From: Lysobacteraceae bacterium
GTDB taxonomy: Bacteria > Pseudomonadota > Gammaproteobacteria > Xanthomonadales > Xanthomonadaceae
DNA length: 64,000 nucleotides
Assembly: GCA_023954075.1 (NCBI GenBank)
Contig: JAMLIV010000003.1
Coordinates: 1 to 64,000, forward strand
Direction: 5' to 3'
Within the stretch, counting starts at the first letter, position 1. The number at the start of each line of letters is the position of its first letter. The notes beneath the pieces are model-generated. The model ran no database searches, was not told where the DNA came from, and saw only the letters and a list, made by a program, of their open reading frames with translations. This document shows positions 1 to 11,094 of the stretch, in pieces. Made by a program: the position numbers and the translations under genes.

Positions 1-43
1 TCGCTGCTCCACAGAGCGGGCAAAACGTCCAAGCGAGCCCGCC

Positions 44-71
44 ATCTTACACCATGTCGCATGGTTGTCAA
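44..71 (-). promoter_or_regulatory. Leftward sigma-70 promoter with a palindromic operator in the spacer
   Basis: Read on the minus strand, a perfect -35 box TTGACA (66-71) is followed after 16 bp by a -10 box TAAGAT (44-49). The spacer holds a perfect inverted repeat ACCATG-CGA-CATGGT (51-65), which is where a repressor would block RNA polymerase. Transcription would run off the left edge, so the regulated gene is outside the window. An ATG at 43-45 (minus strand) overlaps the -10 box and opens a frame to the edge, but it is more likely part of the promoter than a start codon. The boxes and palindrome are seen directly; the operator role is inferred. Confidence 0.6.
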
Positions 72-196
72 CACATCCGACATCCGCCTCGGCCCCCAGC
101 GCGCCGATGCTGGGCCACACCGGAGTGAAGGCGGCGTTCCAGTGCCCCGCGGACATCGGCTATCTTCGATCACTCCCTGTCCAACTGGTGGATGCC

Positions 197-697
197 ATGA
201 CGTTCTGGCGCAGCCGACTCTTGACCCTTGCACTTGCCTTGCCCGCTGCCGCAAGCCTGCTGTCAGGCTGCGCAGCAAGCGGTGCGCCCTGGGTGGAGCT
301 CAAAGGGCAGCGCTATGGCGTGGAGCTGGCGATGGACGACGAGGCGCGCCAGCGCGGGCTGATGTTTCGCGACCGCATGGATGCCGACCGCGGCATGCTG
401 TTCGTGTTCGAGCGCGAGGAGGCGCAGGCCTTCTGGATGCGCAACACGCGCATACCGCTCGACATCCTCTACTTCGACGGCGCACTGCGGTTTGTCTCGG
501 TGGCGGCGGGTGCGCCGCCCTGCACCACGCAGACCTGCCCGTCGTATCCGAGCCTGGGGCCGGCGCGGTTCGTCCTCGAGCTCAATGCGGGACACGCGCG
601 CCGACTCGGGCTTGTTCCGGGTGACGTGCTGACCCTTGCCCCGGAGATCCGCACGCGCATCCAGCCTCCGCCGCGCGACCCGCCTGTTCCTCGATGA
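197..697 (+). CDS. DUF192 family lipoprotein
   Basis: A 166-residue exported protein. Residues 1-25 form a lipoprotein signal peptide ending in the lipobox LLSGC (Cys25), so the product is probably anchored in the inner or outer membrane. The rest is a DUF192 domain, with the family signatures GLMFRDRM, GMLFVF and FWMRNTRIPLDILYFD in order. DUF192 proteins are small beta-rich exported proteins of unknown biochemical role. I chose the ATG at 197 because it starts directly at the signal peptide; upstream in-frame TTG/GTG codons would add about 44 residues unlike a signal sequence. It lies 129 bp upstream of hemL on the same strand, with no obvious gene between. Family assignment is firm; function is unknown. 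Confidence 0.85.
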   Translation: MTFWRSRLLTLALALPAAASLLSGCAASGAPWVELKGQRYGVELAMDDEARQRGLMFRDRMDADRGMLFVFEREEAQAFWMRNTRIPLDILYFDGALRFVSVAAGAPPCTTQTCPSYPSLGPARFVLELNAGHARRLGLVPGDVLTLAPEIRTRIQPPPRDPPVPR

Positions 698-826
698 AGT
701 CCCCGGCGGCGATGGCCGCCCGGGCGTCGCACTGGCTGCCGATGCGGGGAGCCGCGACAATGGCGGCTCGGGACGCGCGACTGCGCCGCGCTCGATCCAC
801 ACCCCCACTTCCGCCGGATCCTTGCC

Positions 827-2113
827 ATGACTTCCAACCACGACCTTTTCGTTCGCGCCTGCGCGCGCCTGCCCGGCGGCGTGAACTCGCCCGTTCGCGC
901 GTTCCGCGCCGTGGGCGGCGAACCGTTCTTCACGCGGCGCGCGGATGGCCCGTATCTATGGGACGTGGAAGGCAATCGCTACATCGACTACGTCGGCTCG
1001 TGGGGGCCGATGATCGTCGGCCACAACCATCCGTTCGTGCGCGAAGCGGTGGAGCGCGCGGTCAAGGATGGCCTGAGTTTCGGCACGCCCTGCGAAGCCG
1101 AGGTGACGATGGCCGAGACCATCGCCCGGCTCGTGCCCTCGGTGGAAATGGTGCGCATGGTCAACTCCGGCACCGAGGCCACGATGTCGGCGATTCGCCT
1201 GGCGCGCGGCGCAACCGGGCGCTCGCGCATCGTCAAGTTCGAGGGCTGCTACCACGGCCACGGCGACGCCTTCCTGGTGAAGGCCGGCTCGGGCGCGCTG
1301 ACGCTCGGCACGCCGACTTCGCCCGGCGTGCCCGCAGCGCTGGCCGATCTCACCCTGACGCTGCCCTACAACGACTTCGAGGCCGCCACGCGCCTGTTCG
1401 ACGAAGTGGGCGGCGACGTCGCCGGCCTGATCGTCGAGCCGGTGGCGGGCAACATGAACTGCATCCCGCCGCGCGAAGGCTATCTCCAGCACCTGCGTGC
1501 GCTGTGCACCCAGCATGGCGCGGTGCTGATCTTCGACGAGGTGATGACCGGCTTCCGCGTCGCGCTCGGCGGTGCGCAGGCGCACTACGGCATCACGCCC
1601 GACCTCACCACCTTCGGCAAGATCATCGGCGGCGGCATGCCGGTGGGCGCGTATGGCGGCCGCCGCGACCTCATGCAGCAGATCGCCCCGTCCGGCCCGA
1701 TCTACCAGGCCGGCACGCTCTCGGGAAATCCCGTGGCGATGGCGGCGGGACTGGCGATGCTGGAGCTGGTCCAGGCACCCGGCTTCCACGACGAACTGGC
1801 CCGCCGCACGCGCCTTTTGTGCGACGGTCTGCAAGCCTGGGCCGATGGCGCGGGCGTGCCGTTCACCACCACCCGCGTCGGCGCGATGTTCGGGCTGTTC
1901 TTCACCGCCGAAAAGATCGAAACCTACGCCCAGGCTACCGCCTGCGATGTGCCGATGTTCAACCGCTTCTTCAATGCGATGCTGGAACGCGGCGTGTTCC
2001 TCGCGCCATCCGCGTTCGAGGCCGGCTTCCTTTCCAGCGCACATACCGAAGACGTCATTGCCGCCACGCTTGATGCGGCACGCGAGGCATTCGCGGAAGC
2101 GAAGGCCGTCTGA
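827..2113 (+). CDS. hemL: Glutamate-1-semialdehyde 2,1-aminomutase
   Basis: A 428-residue cytoplasmic PLP enzyme that converts glutamate-1-semialdehyde to 5-aminolevulinate, the last step of the C5 route to haem. It is a class III aminotransferase-fold protein of the length usual for HemL. The N-terminus [12 protein letters not shown] is the HemL signature, [16 protein letters not shown] is the phosphate-binding region, and the PLP lysine is Lys265 in [18 protein letters not shown], the same number as in the E. coli enzyme. The ATG at 827 gives the canonical N-terminus. It stands alone, with no other haem gene beside it. Confidence 0.97.
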   Translation: MTSNHDLFVRACARLPGGVNSPVRAFRAVGGEPFFTRRADGPYLWDVEGNRYIDYVGSWGPMIVGHNHPFVREAVERAVKDGLSFGTPCEAEVTMAETIARLVPSVEMVRMVNSGTEATMSAIRLARGATGRSRIVKFEGCYHGHGDAFLVKAGSGALTLGTPTSPGVPAALADLTLTLPYNDFEAATRLFDEVGGDVAGLIVEPVAGNMNCIPPREGYLQHLRALCTQHGAVLIFDEVMTGFRVALGGAQAHYGITPDLTTFGKIIGGGMPVGAYGGRRDLMQQIAPSGPIYQAGTLSGNPVAMAAGLAMLELVQAPGFHDELARRTRLLCDGLQAWADGAGVPFTTTRVGAMFGLFFTAEKIETYAQATACDVPMFNRFFNAMLERGVFLAPSAFEAGFLSSAHTEDVIAATLDAAREAFAEAKAV

Positions 2114-2298
2114 GGCCGTGACCTCCGATAGCGCACGACCACAGGTGGCAGCGACAAGAACGCCGAGAGCTTCGTCACTCTGGAGACCTCCGAAAAGGTC
2201 CGCTATTGCCACGGGACGCTTTCCCCAAGGACTCTTGATCCAGCGCCATTGAATCATTGAAATCAAAGTCGCCGGACTGCTGCCTTCGCGCGAGTGAC

Positions 2299-2323
2299 GC
2301 GATGCCGGCGCCTCTGGCATCGC
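2299..2323. promoter_or_regulatory. Inverted repeat upstream of the ECF sigma gene
   Basis: A perfect 8-bp inverted repeat, GCGATGCC (2299-2306) and GGCATCGC (2316-2323), with a 9-nt loop lies 15 bp before the sigma gene start. There is no T-run, so it is a poor terminator. It could be a 5'-UTR hairpin limiting translation or a protein-binding site. The rest of the 225-bp hemL-sigma gap holds nothing I can identify. Confidence 0.35.
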
Positions 2324-2338
2324 GACCTCCGGCATGGA

Positions 2339-2921
2339 ATGATGCGGCGACCTCCCCCGGACCCTGCCGTGGACACCACCCTGCTGATCGCCGCTGCCCG
2401 TTCTGGCGACAAGATCGCCGAGGCGCGGCTGTTCGATTCGGTCTATGCCGATCTGCACCGAATGGCGCAGCATCACCTGCTGCGCAGCGGCACCGACATC
2501 GCGCACGCGCAGTCGCTGGTGCACGAGGTGTACCTGCGCATGGCGCGTGGCGACGATGCACCCAACGACCGCCGACACTTCTTCGCGCTGGCCTCGCGCG
2601 CGATGCGCCAGATCGTCATCGACCACGTGCGCAAGCGCGGTGCCGCCAAGCGCGGGGAAGGGGTCGCGCCGCTGTCGCTGGATGACGTGCGCGAACCGGC
2701 CCTGACCGCCGTGCTGGCCGGTCAGGATGACGAGTTGCTGAGCCTGGACGCTGCGCTGCAGCGTCTGGAGCACTTCGACGAGAGCCTCGCGCGGCTGGTG
2801 GAGCTGCATTTCTTCGGTGGCCTGGGCTTTGTCGAAATGACCACCGTGCTCGATCGGTCCGAGCGTTCCCTCAAGCGCGACTGGCGCAAGGCCAAGGCGT
2901 TCCTGTACCGGGATCTGGCCC

Positions 2922-2938
<17 letters not shown>
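2339..2938 (+). CDS. ECF-type RNA polymerase sigma factor, kinase-associated type
   Basis: A 199-residue cytoplasmic sigma-70-family factor. The sigma-2 region contains ARLFDSVYADLHRMAQHHL and VHEVYLRM, and the -10 recognition stretch includes RRHFFALASRAMRQIVIDH. The sigma-4 helix-turn-helix lies near the C-terminus (GLGFVEMTTVLDRSERSLKRD). This form matches the ECF subfamily that Lysobacterales and some other bacteria encode next to Ser/Thr kinases rather than next to anti-sigma factors. The start is the double ATG at 2339/2342; an upstream extension to 2294 is open but unlike the family. The gene overlaps the kinase gene by 17 bp, so the two are translationally coupled. Control by kinase-dependent phosphorylation is known for related ECF/PknT and EcfK/PknS pairs and is inferred here. 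Confidence 0.88.
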
Positions 2939-5627
<2,689 letters not shown>

Positions 5628-5708
5628 CAGGCTGCGCGGGAACACCTGTTTCTCGTGGACAGGCTTGCCATCACACCCGTGCGGGCCCGCTTTCACGCCC
5701 CCTATTCC

Positions 5709-5739
5709 GCGTCATTGCGGGCTTGACCCGCAATGACGC
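5709..5739. repeat. REP-like extragenic palindrome
   Basis: A perfect 13-bp inverted repeat, GCGTCATTGCGGG (5709-5721) and CCCGCAATGACGC (5727-5739), around the loop CTTGA. This sequence form is typical of repetitive extragenic palindromes in Gammaproteobacteria. It could stop transcription from the kinase gene, though no T-run follows. It sits in the 304-bp gap 5628-5931, in which I see no gene. The only other signal there is a GAAGGA ribosome-binding site just before the next ATG. Confidence 0.6.
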
Positions 5740-5931
5740 GACATCAAGCCGCTTGCGCGAAATCAATTGTTCCCACAAGAACGCGGCTTCTGAAAAGCCG
5801 GCAGGACAGCCGTTCTTCACAGCAACGCTGCCCGAAGGGTGCAGCACAGGGTTGCGGCATGAAAAAAACTGGCACGACTTCCGGTGAACCTGCGTTGTTA
5901 GCGGCAAGCCCACCTTCCGAAGGATTTAGCC

Positions 5932-8454
5932 ATGTTCGCCGTACGTACTGTTTTGCGCCCTGCCGCGTCATGGTCAGCCACGTTCACTTTGCTGCTGGCC
6001 CTGGCTGCACCCGGCGCGATGGCGGCAGAACGCTGCGTCAGTACCGTGGCCCAGTTCAATGCGGCGGTGGCCGTGGCCGCCAACGAAGCTGTCGTGATCA
6101 AGATGACGGCAGGCATCTGGAACATGACCGGCAGCATCATCGATGGCAATGGTGGCAGCCCCACGTATCCGGATGTGGAGGAGTCCATCAGCATTCAAGG
6201 CGGCTATGGCAGCGGCTGCACCACGCGCAGCGGAAACCCTGTTGCCACCGTGCTGACCGGCACCAACCTGTTCGTCAGCAACTTCAGGGCCGATGCGCCA
6301 TTGCGGATCGAGCGATTGACGCTCCGCAACCTGAACTCGCTGTACCTGATCAGCGATGAAACCCTCACCCTGGAGCGGGTCTGGCTCGATCACGTCGGAC
6401 ACACCCAACTGGGTGCGAGCCGGGTGATCCTGCGCAACAGCCTGATCACCCACAGCGGCGGCGTCCATCCAGGCGGTGGCTGGCTCAGCGATTGCGCGGT
6501 CGAGATCCGATCCTATGGAATGGAGACGGCCCGCATAGAACACAGCACCTTTTCCCAGAACAACGGCAGCGGTGCGCTTTGCGTGACCCGTGCCGACGCG
6601 GAAGAGACCGATGCCTGGCGCATGTTCGTGACCAACAACGTGTTCTGGGACAACACGCGCGACATCCGGCTGCGCAAGCGTGCGTCCGTGCCGAACATCG
6701 ACGCGCGCCTTTACAACAACATCCTGGGCAACGGCGTGGACGCCAATCGACCCTTGGCTGCCGCTCCGATGCAGTCCCAGTACGTCAATCCACAATTCGT
6801 GGATCCGGCCACCGATGACTGGCGGCTGGGCGGCGCATCGCCAGGCATCAACAGCGGGCGCAACGATGTCAATCTGCTCAGCCAGAAGGATTTTGCCGGC
6901 AACACGCGCTGGCAAGGCGCAGCCCCGGATCGCGGCGCATTCGAATCCGACATCGGCTCCACCGCCACCGTGCTGACGGTCACCAACACCAATGACACCG
7001 GCGCGGGATCGCTGCGCCAGGCGCTGATCGACGCCAATGCCGCACCCAACGTCAACCGGATCCACTTCAACATTTCCGGTGCCTGCCCGCGCGTCATCAC
7101 GCTGGCTTCGCTGCTGCCCACCATCGCCGAGCCAGTTGTCATCGATGGCTATACCCAACCCGGCTCCAGCCGCAACAGTGCCGTGCTCGGCAACAATGCG
7201 ACACTGTGCGTGGTTCTCAATGGCGCCAACCAGATCACCGGCGCCTACGGCCTGAACGTCGCCACCACGGCTTCACCCGACGCCACGGTGAGCATCGAGG
7301 GATTGGGGTTTTCAGGCCACTCGATTGCCGCAGCGCAATTCGCCGGTGGGCGCGACCATCGCCTGGCGGGTTCGCAAGTGGGCGGCACCTTCGGCAGCTA
7401 CACCGCCCTGCCCAGCGGCACCGGTGTGCGCGTGGGCGGCAGTACCCAAGGCGTCCGCATCGGCGGGCCGGAGCCGCAAGACCGCAACGTCATCGTGGAT
7501 GCACTGGGCACGGGCATCAGCATCTCGGGCTCCGGCAGCACCCAGCCGGGCACGGCCATCGTCGAGAACAACTACATCGGAACCCTCAGCGGCGGCGACC
7601 AGCGCGGCAACGAACGCGGCATCCTGATCCACGGCCCCGGTCACATCGTGCGTGGCAACGTGATTGCCAACAGCACATTGCACGGCGTCGAAGTAAGTGG
7701 CAGCCATGCGGTGGGCAACCGTATCACCGACAACCGCATCGGCATCCCGGCATTGTGTGCAGGCACATGCGCCAATCGCGGCAACGGCGGGCATGGCGTG
7801 CGTATCGCCAACGCATCCAGCGCCACCCAGGTGGATGCCAACCGCATTGGCTTCAGCGGCAATGACGGCGTGGCGGTGATTGCCTCGGCCTTCAACACCA
7901 TCCGGCGCAACCGCTTCCACGACAACGCCGGCATCGGCATCGACCTGGGCGACGATGGCATCGGCTTCTTCGATGACAACAATTCCGATCCGCCCGCCAG
8001 CGCCGCCAACGGCAACCAGAACAAGCCCAGCATTACCCTGGTGGAAGGCAGCGGTGACACCGCACAGGCCAGCGGCGCGCTGGCCTCGTCCAACGGCTGG
8101 TACCGGATCGACTTCTACGCCGTGCCGCAGTGCAACCCCGTGGTGATCGGAAGCATACCGATGGGCTTCTGGGGCCAGGGCGAGGATTGGCTGGGCTCGA
8201 CCTTCGCCCAGATCGTGAACGGCTGGGACGGCGTGGGCGACGGCTCGACGACCTACACGAACGCGGCGCTGACCGCGCCAGCCGGCAGCACCGGCTACTT
8301 CAACACCCCGCGCTGGGTCACCGCCACGGCCACGCGCCTGCTCGGCGACCCGGGCGGCACGTTCTTCTGGCATCGCGGCACCTCCGAGTTCAGCCGCTGC
8401 AGAAGCTCCATCCTCGGCGGAGACATCTTCAGCGACGGATTCGAGATGCCGTGA
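5932..8454 (+). CDS. Secreted right-handed beta-helix protein with IFSDGFE C-terminal tail
   Basis: An 840-residue exported protein. Residues 1-31 are a signal peptide ending in AMAA. Two parallel beta-helix regions follow, of the polymorphic-outer-membrane/pectate-lyase type. The first (about 40-340) has the choice-of-anchor style ending SPGINSGRNDVNLLSQKDF. The second (345-700) opens with VTNTNDTGAGSLRQALIDAN, the usual start of such modules, and contains NTIRRNRFHDNAGIGIDLGD. No transmembrane anchor is visible. The protein ends in IFSDGFEMP, a tail also found on the small protein at 28587-28898. A ribosome-binding site GAAGGA lies 9 bp before the ATG. The gene follows the sigma/kinase pair after a 304-bp gap with a REP element. 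An enzymatic function cannot be assigned; a carbohydrate-binding or lyase role is possible from the fold. Confidence 0.85.
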   Translation: MFAVRTVLRPAASWSATFTLLLALAAPGAMAAERCVSTVAQFNAAVAVAANEAVVIKMTAGIWNMTGSIIDGNGGSPTYPDVEESISIQGGYGSGCTTRSGNPVATVLTGTNLFVSNFRADAPLRIERLTLRNLNSLYLISDETLTLERVWLDHVGHTQLGASRVILRNSLITHSGGVHPGGGWLSDCAVEIRSYGMETARIEHSTFSQNNGSGALCVTRADAEETDAWRMFVTNNVFWDNTRDIRLRKRASVPNIDARLYNNILGNGVDANRPLAAAPMQSQYVNPQFVDPATDDWRLGGASPGINSGRNDVNLLSQKDFAGNTRWQGAAPDRGAFESDIGSTATVLTVTNTNDTGAGSLRQALIDANAAPNVNRIHFNISGACPRVITLASLLPTIAEPVVIDGYTQPGSSRNSAVLGNNATLCVVLNGANQITGAYGLNVATTASPDATVSIEGLGFSGHSIAAAQFAGGRDHRLAGSQVGGTFGSYTALPSGTGVRVGGSTQGVRIGGPEPQDRNVIVDALGTGISISGSGSTQPGTAIVENNYIGTLSGGDQRGNERGILIHGPGHIVRGNVIANSTLHGVEVSGSHAVGNRITDNRIGIPALCAGTCANRGNGGHGVRIANASSATQVDANRIGFSGNDGVAVIASAFNTIRRNRFHDNAGIGIDLGDDGIGFFDDNNSDPPASAANGNQNKPSITLVEGSGDTAQASGALASSNGWYRIDFYAVPQCNPVVIGSIPMGFWGQGEDWLGSTFAQIVNGWDGVGDGSTTYTNAALTAPAGSTGYFNTPRWVTATATRLLGDPGGTFFWHRGTSEFSRCRSSILGGDIFSDGFEMP

Positions 8455-8498
8455 GTTCGACAGCGCAGCGTTTTCCGCCCCATTCGAAGGAATCCCCC

Positions 8499-9602
8499 AT
8501 GCCCCTCCTGATCCAGCGTTTTCTCGCGACCCTCTGCCTTGCGCTCGCGCCGTTCGCCGGCACCCTGGCCGCACCCTTCGCCTACCTCGCCGAAGGTCCG
8601 GACGGCGACACCGTGCGGGTGCTGGACACCGCTACCCACGCGGTGGTGGCAAGCATCCCGATGGCCGCGGGCTCCTCGCCCTGGGGAGTGGCCGTCAGCC
8701 GCGACCAGGCGCGCGCCTACGTCACCCTCGCCGGCGGCGCGGCGCTGGCCGTGTTCGATACCAACGCCCATGTCCAGATCGGCAGCGTGCCGGTCGGAGC
8801 GGCACCGTTCTCGGTGGCGGCAAGCGACGACGGAACGCGCGTGTATGTGCCAAGCCTCATGGACAGCACTCTCGCCATCATCGACACCGCCAGCCTCACC
8901 GTGCTCGCCAGCGTGTCCCTGGGCGCGGGCAGCGCGCCGTTCGGCGTGGCTGTGAACCCGGCTGGCGACCGGGTCTACGTCGCCAATACTGGCAACAACA
9001 CCGTTTCCATCGTCGATGCCACCACCCACGTCCTCATCGCCACCGTGCCGGTGGGCAACGATCCGCGCGGCGTGGCGGTTCATCCGAACGGCTCCCGCGT
9101 CTATGTGACCAACCGCATGGGCGACACGGTATCGGTGCTCGATGCCGGCACGCAGACCGTCATCGCGACCATTCCGGTCGGCCTCCACCCCAACAGTGTG
9201 GCCTTCAGCAACCAGGGCGCGCGCGCCTATGTGACCAACCAGTTCGGCGCGAGCATTTCGGTGATCGACACCACCAGCCATGCCGTGATCGCCACCGTGC
9301 CCACAGGTGCGGGCGAACCGTATGGCATTGCCATCACGCCGGACGATGCGCGCCTCTATGTGGCAGACATCAGCGCCGACCGGGTTTGGGCCATCGACGC
9401 CACCACCCACGCCATCACCGCCACCCTGCCCATCCGCGCCTTCGCCACCTACGGTCGATTCATCGCACCCGGTGCGGGCGGCGGGCCGCCCGTCGTCACG
9501 CCGCGCGCGATCACGACGGTGCCGGCCAATGCCACCTGGGCACTGATCGCACTGGCGCTGATGCTGGCGTGGATAGCCGCGGTGCGCGGCACCCCGCGGT
9601 GA
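8499..9602 (+). CDS. YVTN-family beta-propeller exported protein with C-terminal sorting-type tail
   Basis: A 367-residue exported protein. Residues 1-25 are a signal peptide (MPLLIQRFLATLCLALAPFA). The body is a run of about seven 42-residue YVTN beta-propeller repeats with the pattern VYVTN...DTVSVLDAGTQTVIATIPVG. The C-terminus is VPANATWALIALALMLAWIA followed by a basic end (VRGTPR). Its layout of a short Val-Pro motif, Trp, hydrophobic helix and Arg resembles IPTL-CTERM sorting tails, but it is divergent. The gene begins 44 bp after the beta-helix gene with a GAAGGA ribosome-binding site, so the two are probably co-transcribed. Propellers of this type usually bind proteins or ligands; no catalytic role can be read from the sequence. 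The following 153 bp before the M20 gene hold nothing recognisable. Confidence 0.88.
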   Translation: MPLLIQRFLATLCLALAPFAGTLAAPFAYLAEGPDGDTVRVLDTATHAVVASIPMAAGSSPWGVAVSRDQARAYVTLAGGAALAVFDTNAHVQIGSVPVGAAPFSVAASDDGTRVYVPSLMDSTLAIIDTASLTVLASVSLGAGSAPFGVAVNPAGDRVYVANTGNNTVSIVDATTHVLIATVPVGNDPRGVAVHPNGSRVYVTNRMGDTVSVLDAGTQTVIATIPVGLHPNSVAFSNQGARAYVTNQFGASISVIDTTSHAVIATVPTGAGEPYGIAITPDDARLYVADISADRVWAIDATTHAITATLPIRAFATYGRFIAPGAGGGPPVVTPRAITTVPANATWALIALALMLAWIAAVRGTPR

Positions 9603-9755
9603 ACGGCGCGGCGGCCTGAGCGCCGGGGCGGTTCGGCGCGGGCCTCCGGGGGATCGTGTGCAGGTGGAAGCCGCGCGGGCGAGCCTATCTTGCGGCTGCA
9701 CGCAGAAGCCGCTGGGCACCCGCCTGCGTGGGCGCGACGAGCGCCGCTTCGCGAA

Positions 9756-11036
9756 CTAGAGCGCTCCCAGGAAGTCGAGCGTGGCCTGCAGCATCGCGCG
9801 CAGGCCCACGTCGAGGGCACCTTCGTCGGGGGCGTAGAAGGGCGAGTGGTTCATCGGCATGGTGGCCGGATCCTTGTCCGCGGCGGTGCTGCCCACGAAG
9901 AAGTACAGCCCGCGCGAGGCGTTGGCGAAGTGGGAAAAATCCTCCGCCGCCGTGACCGGCGATATCTCGACGACTTTCCCCGCCCCGGTCGCCCGTTCGA
10001 GCGAGGGCAGGAGCTGGCGATACAGAACGGCATCGTTGATCAGCGCCGGGGCGTTGTTGACGACCTCCAGCGAGGCGCTGGCACCCGAAGCGCCGGCGAA
10101 GTGCTCGGCAGTGCTGCGGAAGCGCGCGATGACGTCCTCGCGCAGCGCCGGATCGAAGGTCCGCAGCGTGCCGACGAGGGTCGCCTCATCGGGAATGATG
10201 TTGAAGCGCACCCCGGCCTGGAACTGGCCGGCGGTCAGCACCACCGGCGAGCGGGTGATGTCCACCTGGCGGGCGATGATCGACTGGGTGCCCAGCAGGA
10301 TCTGCGCCGCGACGGTGATCGGGTCAACCCCGGCCCAGGGCTGCGAACCGTGGGTCTGCTTGCCCTTCACGGTCAGCGTCCACTCGTCGGCGCTGGCCAT
10401 CATGCCGCCGCTGCGCACGCCGATCTGTCCGACGTGCAATCCGGCCCAGACGTGCAGGCCGAGCACGGCGTCCGGTTTGAATTCTTCGAAGATCTTCTGC
10501 TCCAGCATCAGCTCGGCACCGGCGATCTCGCCCGCCACCGGCGGGCCTTCCTCGGCCGGCTGGAACACGAACATCACCTCACCGGGCAACTCGTCCTTCC
10601 GCGCCACCAGGGCATCGGCCACGCCCATCAGGATCGCCACGTGCATGTCGTGGCCGCAGGCGTGCATCACCCCGACCGGCTGTCCGCGGTATTCACCGCG
10701 GACAGTGGAAGCGAACGGCAGGCCGGTCCGTTCGGTCACGGGCAAGGCATCCATGTCGGCGCGCAGCGCGATGCGCGGGCCGGGCCTTGCGCCCTTCAGC
10801 ACGGCGGTCACGCCGGTGTGGGCGATGCCGGTTTTCGGGGTCAGGCCGAGCGCACGCAGGTGGTCGGCCACTTTCTGCGCGGTGCGGGTTTCGTCGTTGC
10901 CCAGCTCCGGGTGTTGATGCAGATCGCGACGCCATTCGATGACCTGGTCGCGCAATGTCGCGTCCACGGAAACCGGGGGTTCGGCGCTGACAGCGGTAGC
11001 GAGCAGCAGCAGGAACAAGGTGAGAAATCGAGACAT
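9756..11036 (-). CDS. Exported M20-family amidohydrolase (hippurate hydrolase/IAA-amino acid hydrolase type)
   Basis: A 426-residue protein with a signal peptide (MSRFLTLFLLLLATAVSA), so it probably works in the periplasm. It belongs to the M20D amidohydrolase group, which cleaves N-acyl amino acids. Family signatures are RRDLHQHPELGNDE, ALRADMDALPV, MHACGHDMHVAILMG (metal ligands Cys, His, His), FQPAEEGP and EDFSHFANASRG. The dimerisation domain is in the middle (QTHGSQPWAGVDPI). I chose the ATG at 11036, which has a CGGAG ribosome-binding site and starts at the signal peptide. It is the last gene of a leftward group with argD, a class IV aminotransferase and a glyoxalase. The substrate is not known. 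Confidence 0.9.
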   Translation of the reverse strand: MSRFLTLFLLLLATAVSAEPPVSVDATLRDQVIEWRRDLHQHPELGNDETRTAQKVADHLRALGLTPKTGIAHTGVTAVLKGARPGPRIALRADMDALPVTERTGLPFASTVRGEYRGQPVGVMHACGHDMHVAILMGVADALVARKDELPGEVMFVFQPAEEGPPVAGEIAGAELMLEQKIFEEFKPDAVLGLHVWAGLHVGQIGVRSGGMMASADEWTLTVKGKQTHGSQPWAGVDPITVAAQILLGTQSIIARQVDITRSPVVLTAGQFQAGVRFNIIPDEATLVGTLRTFDPALREDVIARFRSTAEHFAGASGASASLEVVNNAPALINDAVLYRQLLPSLERATGAGKVVEISPVTAAEDFSHFANASRGLYFFVGSTAADKDPATMPMNHSPFYAPDEGALDVGLRAMLQATLDFLGAL

Positions 11037-11062
11037 GGCGATACTCCGGAAAAATAGAGTCT

Positions 11063-11086
11063 CTCTCCCCCGCGAGCGGGGGAGAG
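11063..11086. repeat. Intergenic perfect palindrome (11-bp arms)
   Basis: CTCTCCCCCGC (11063-11073) and GCGGGGGAGAG (11076-11086) form a perfect inverted repeat in the 58-bp gap between argD and the M20 gene. This CTCTCCCC...GGGGAGAG form is common as a dispersed palindrome in GC-rich proteobacteria. It may stabilise the argD message or dampen read-through into the M20 gene. Confidence 0.6.
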
Positions 11087-11094
11087 GGAGCATC

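Noticed and set aside
61-624. 187-codon frame starting at the left edge
   Set aside because: It overlaps the DUF192 gene in another frame, has no domain, and its start overlaps the leftward promoter.
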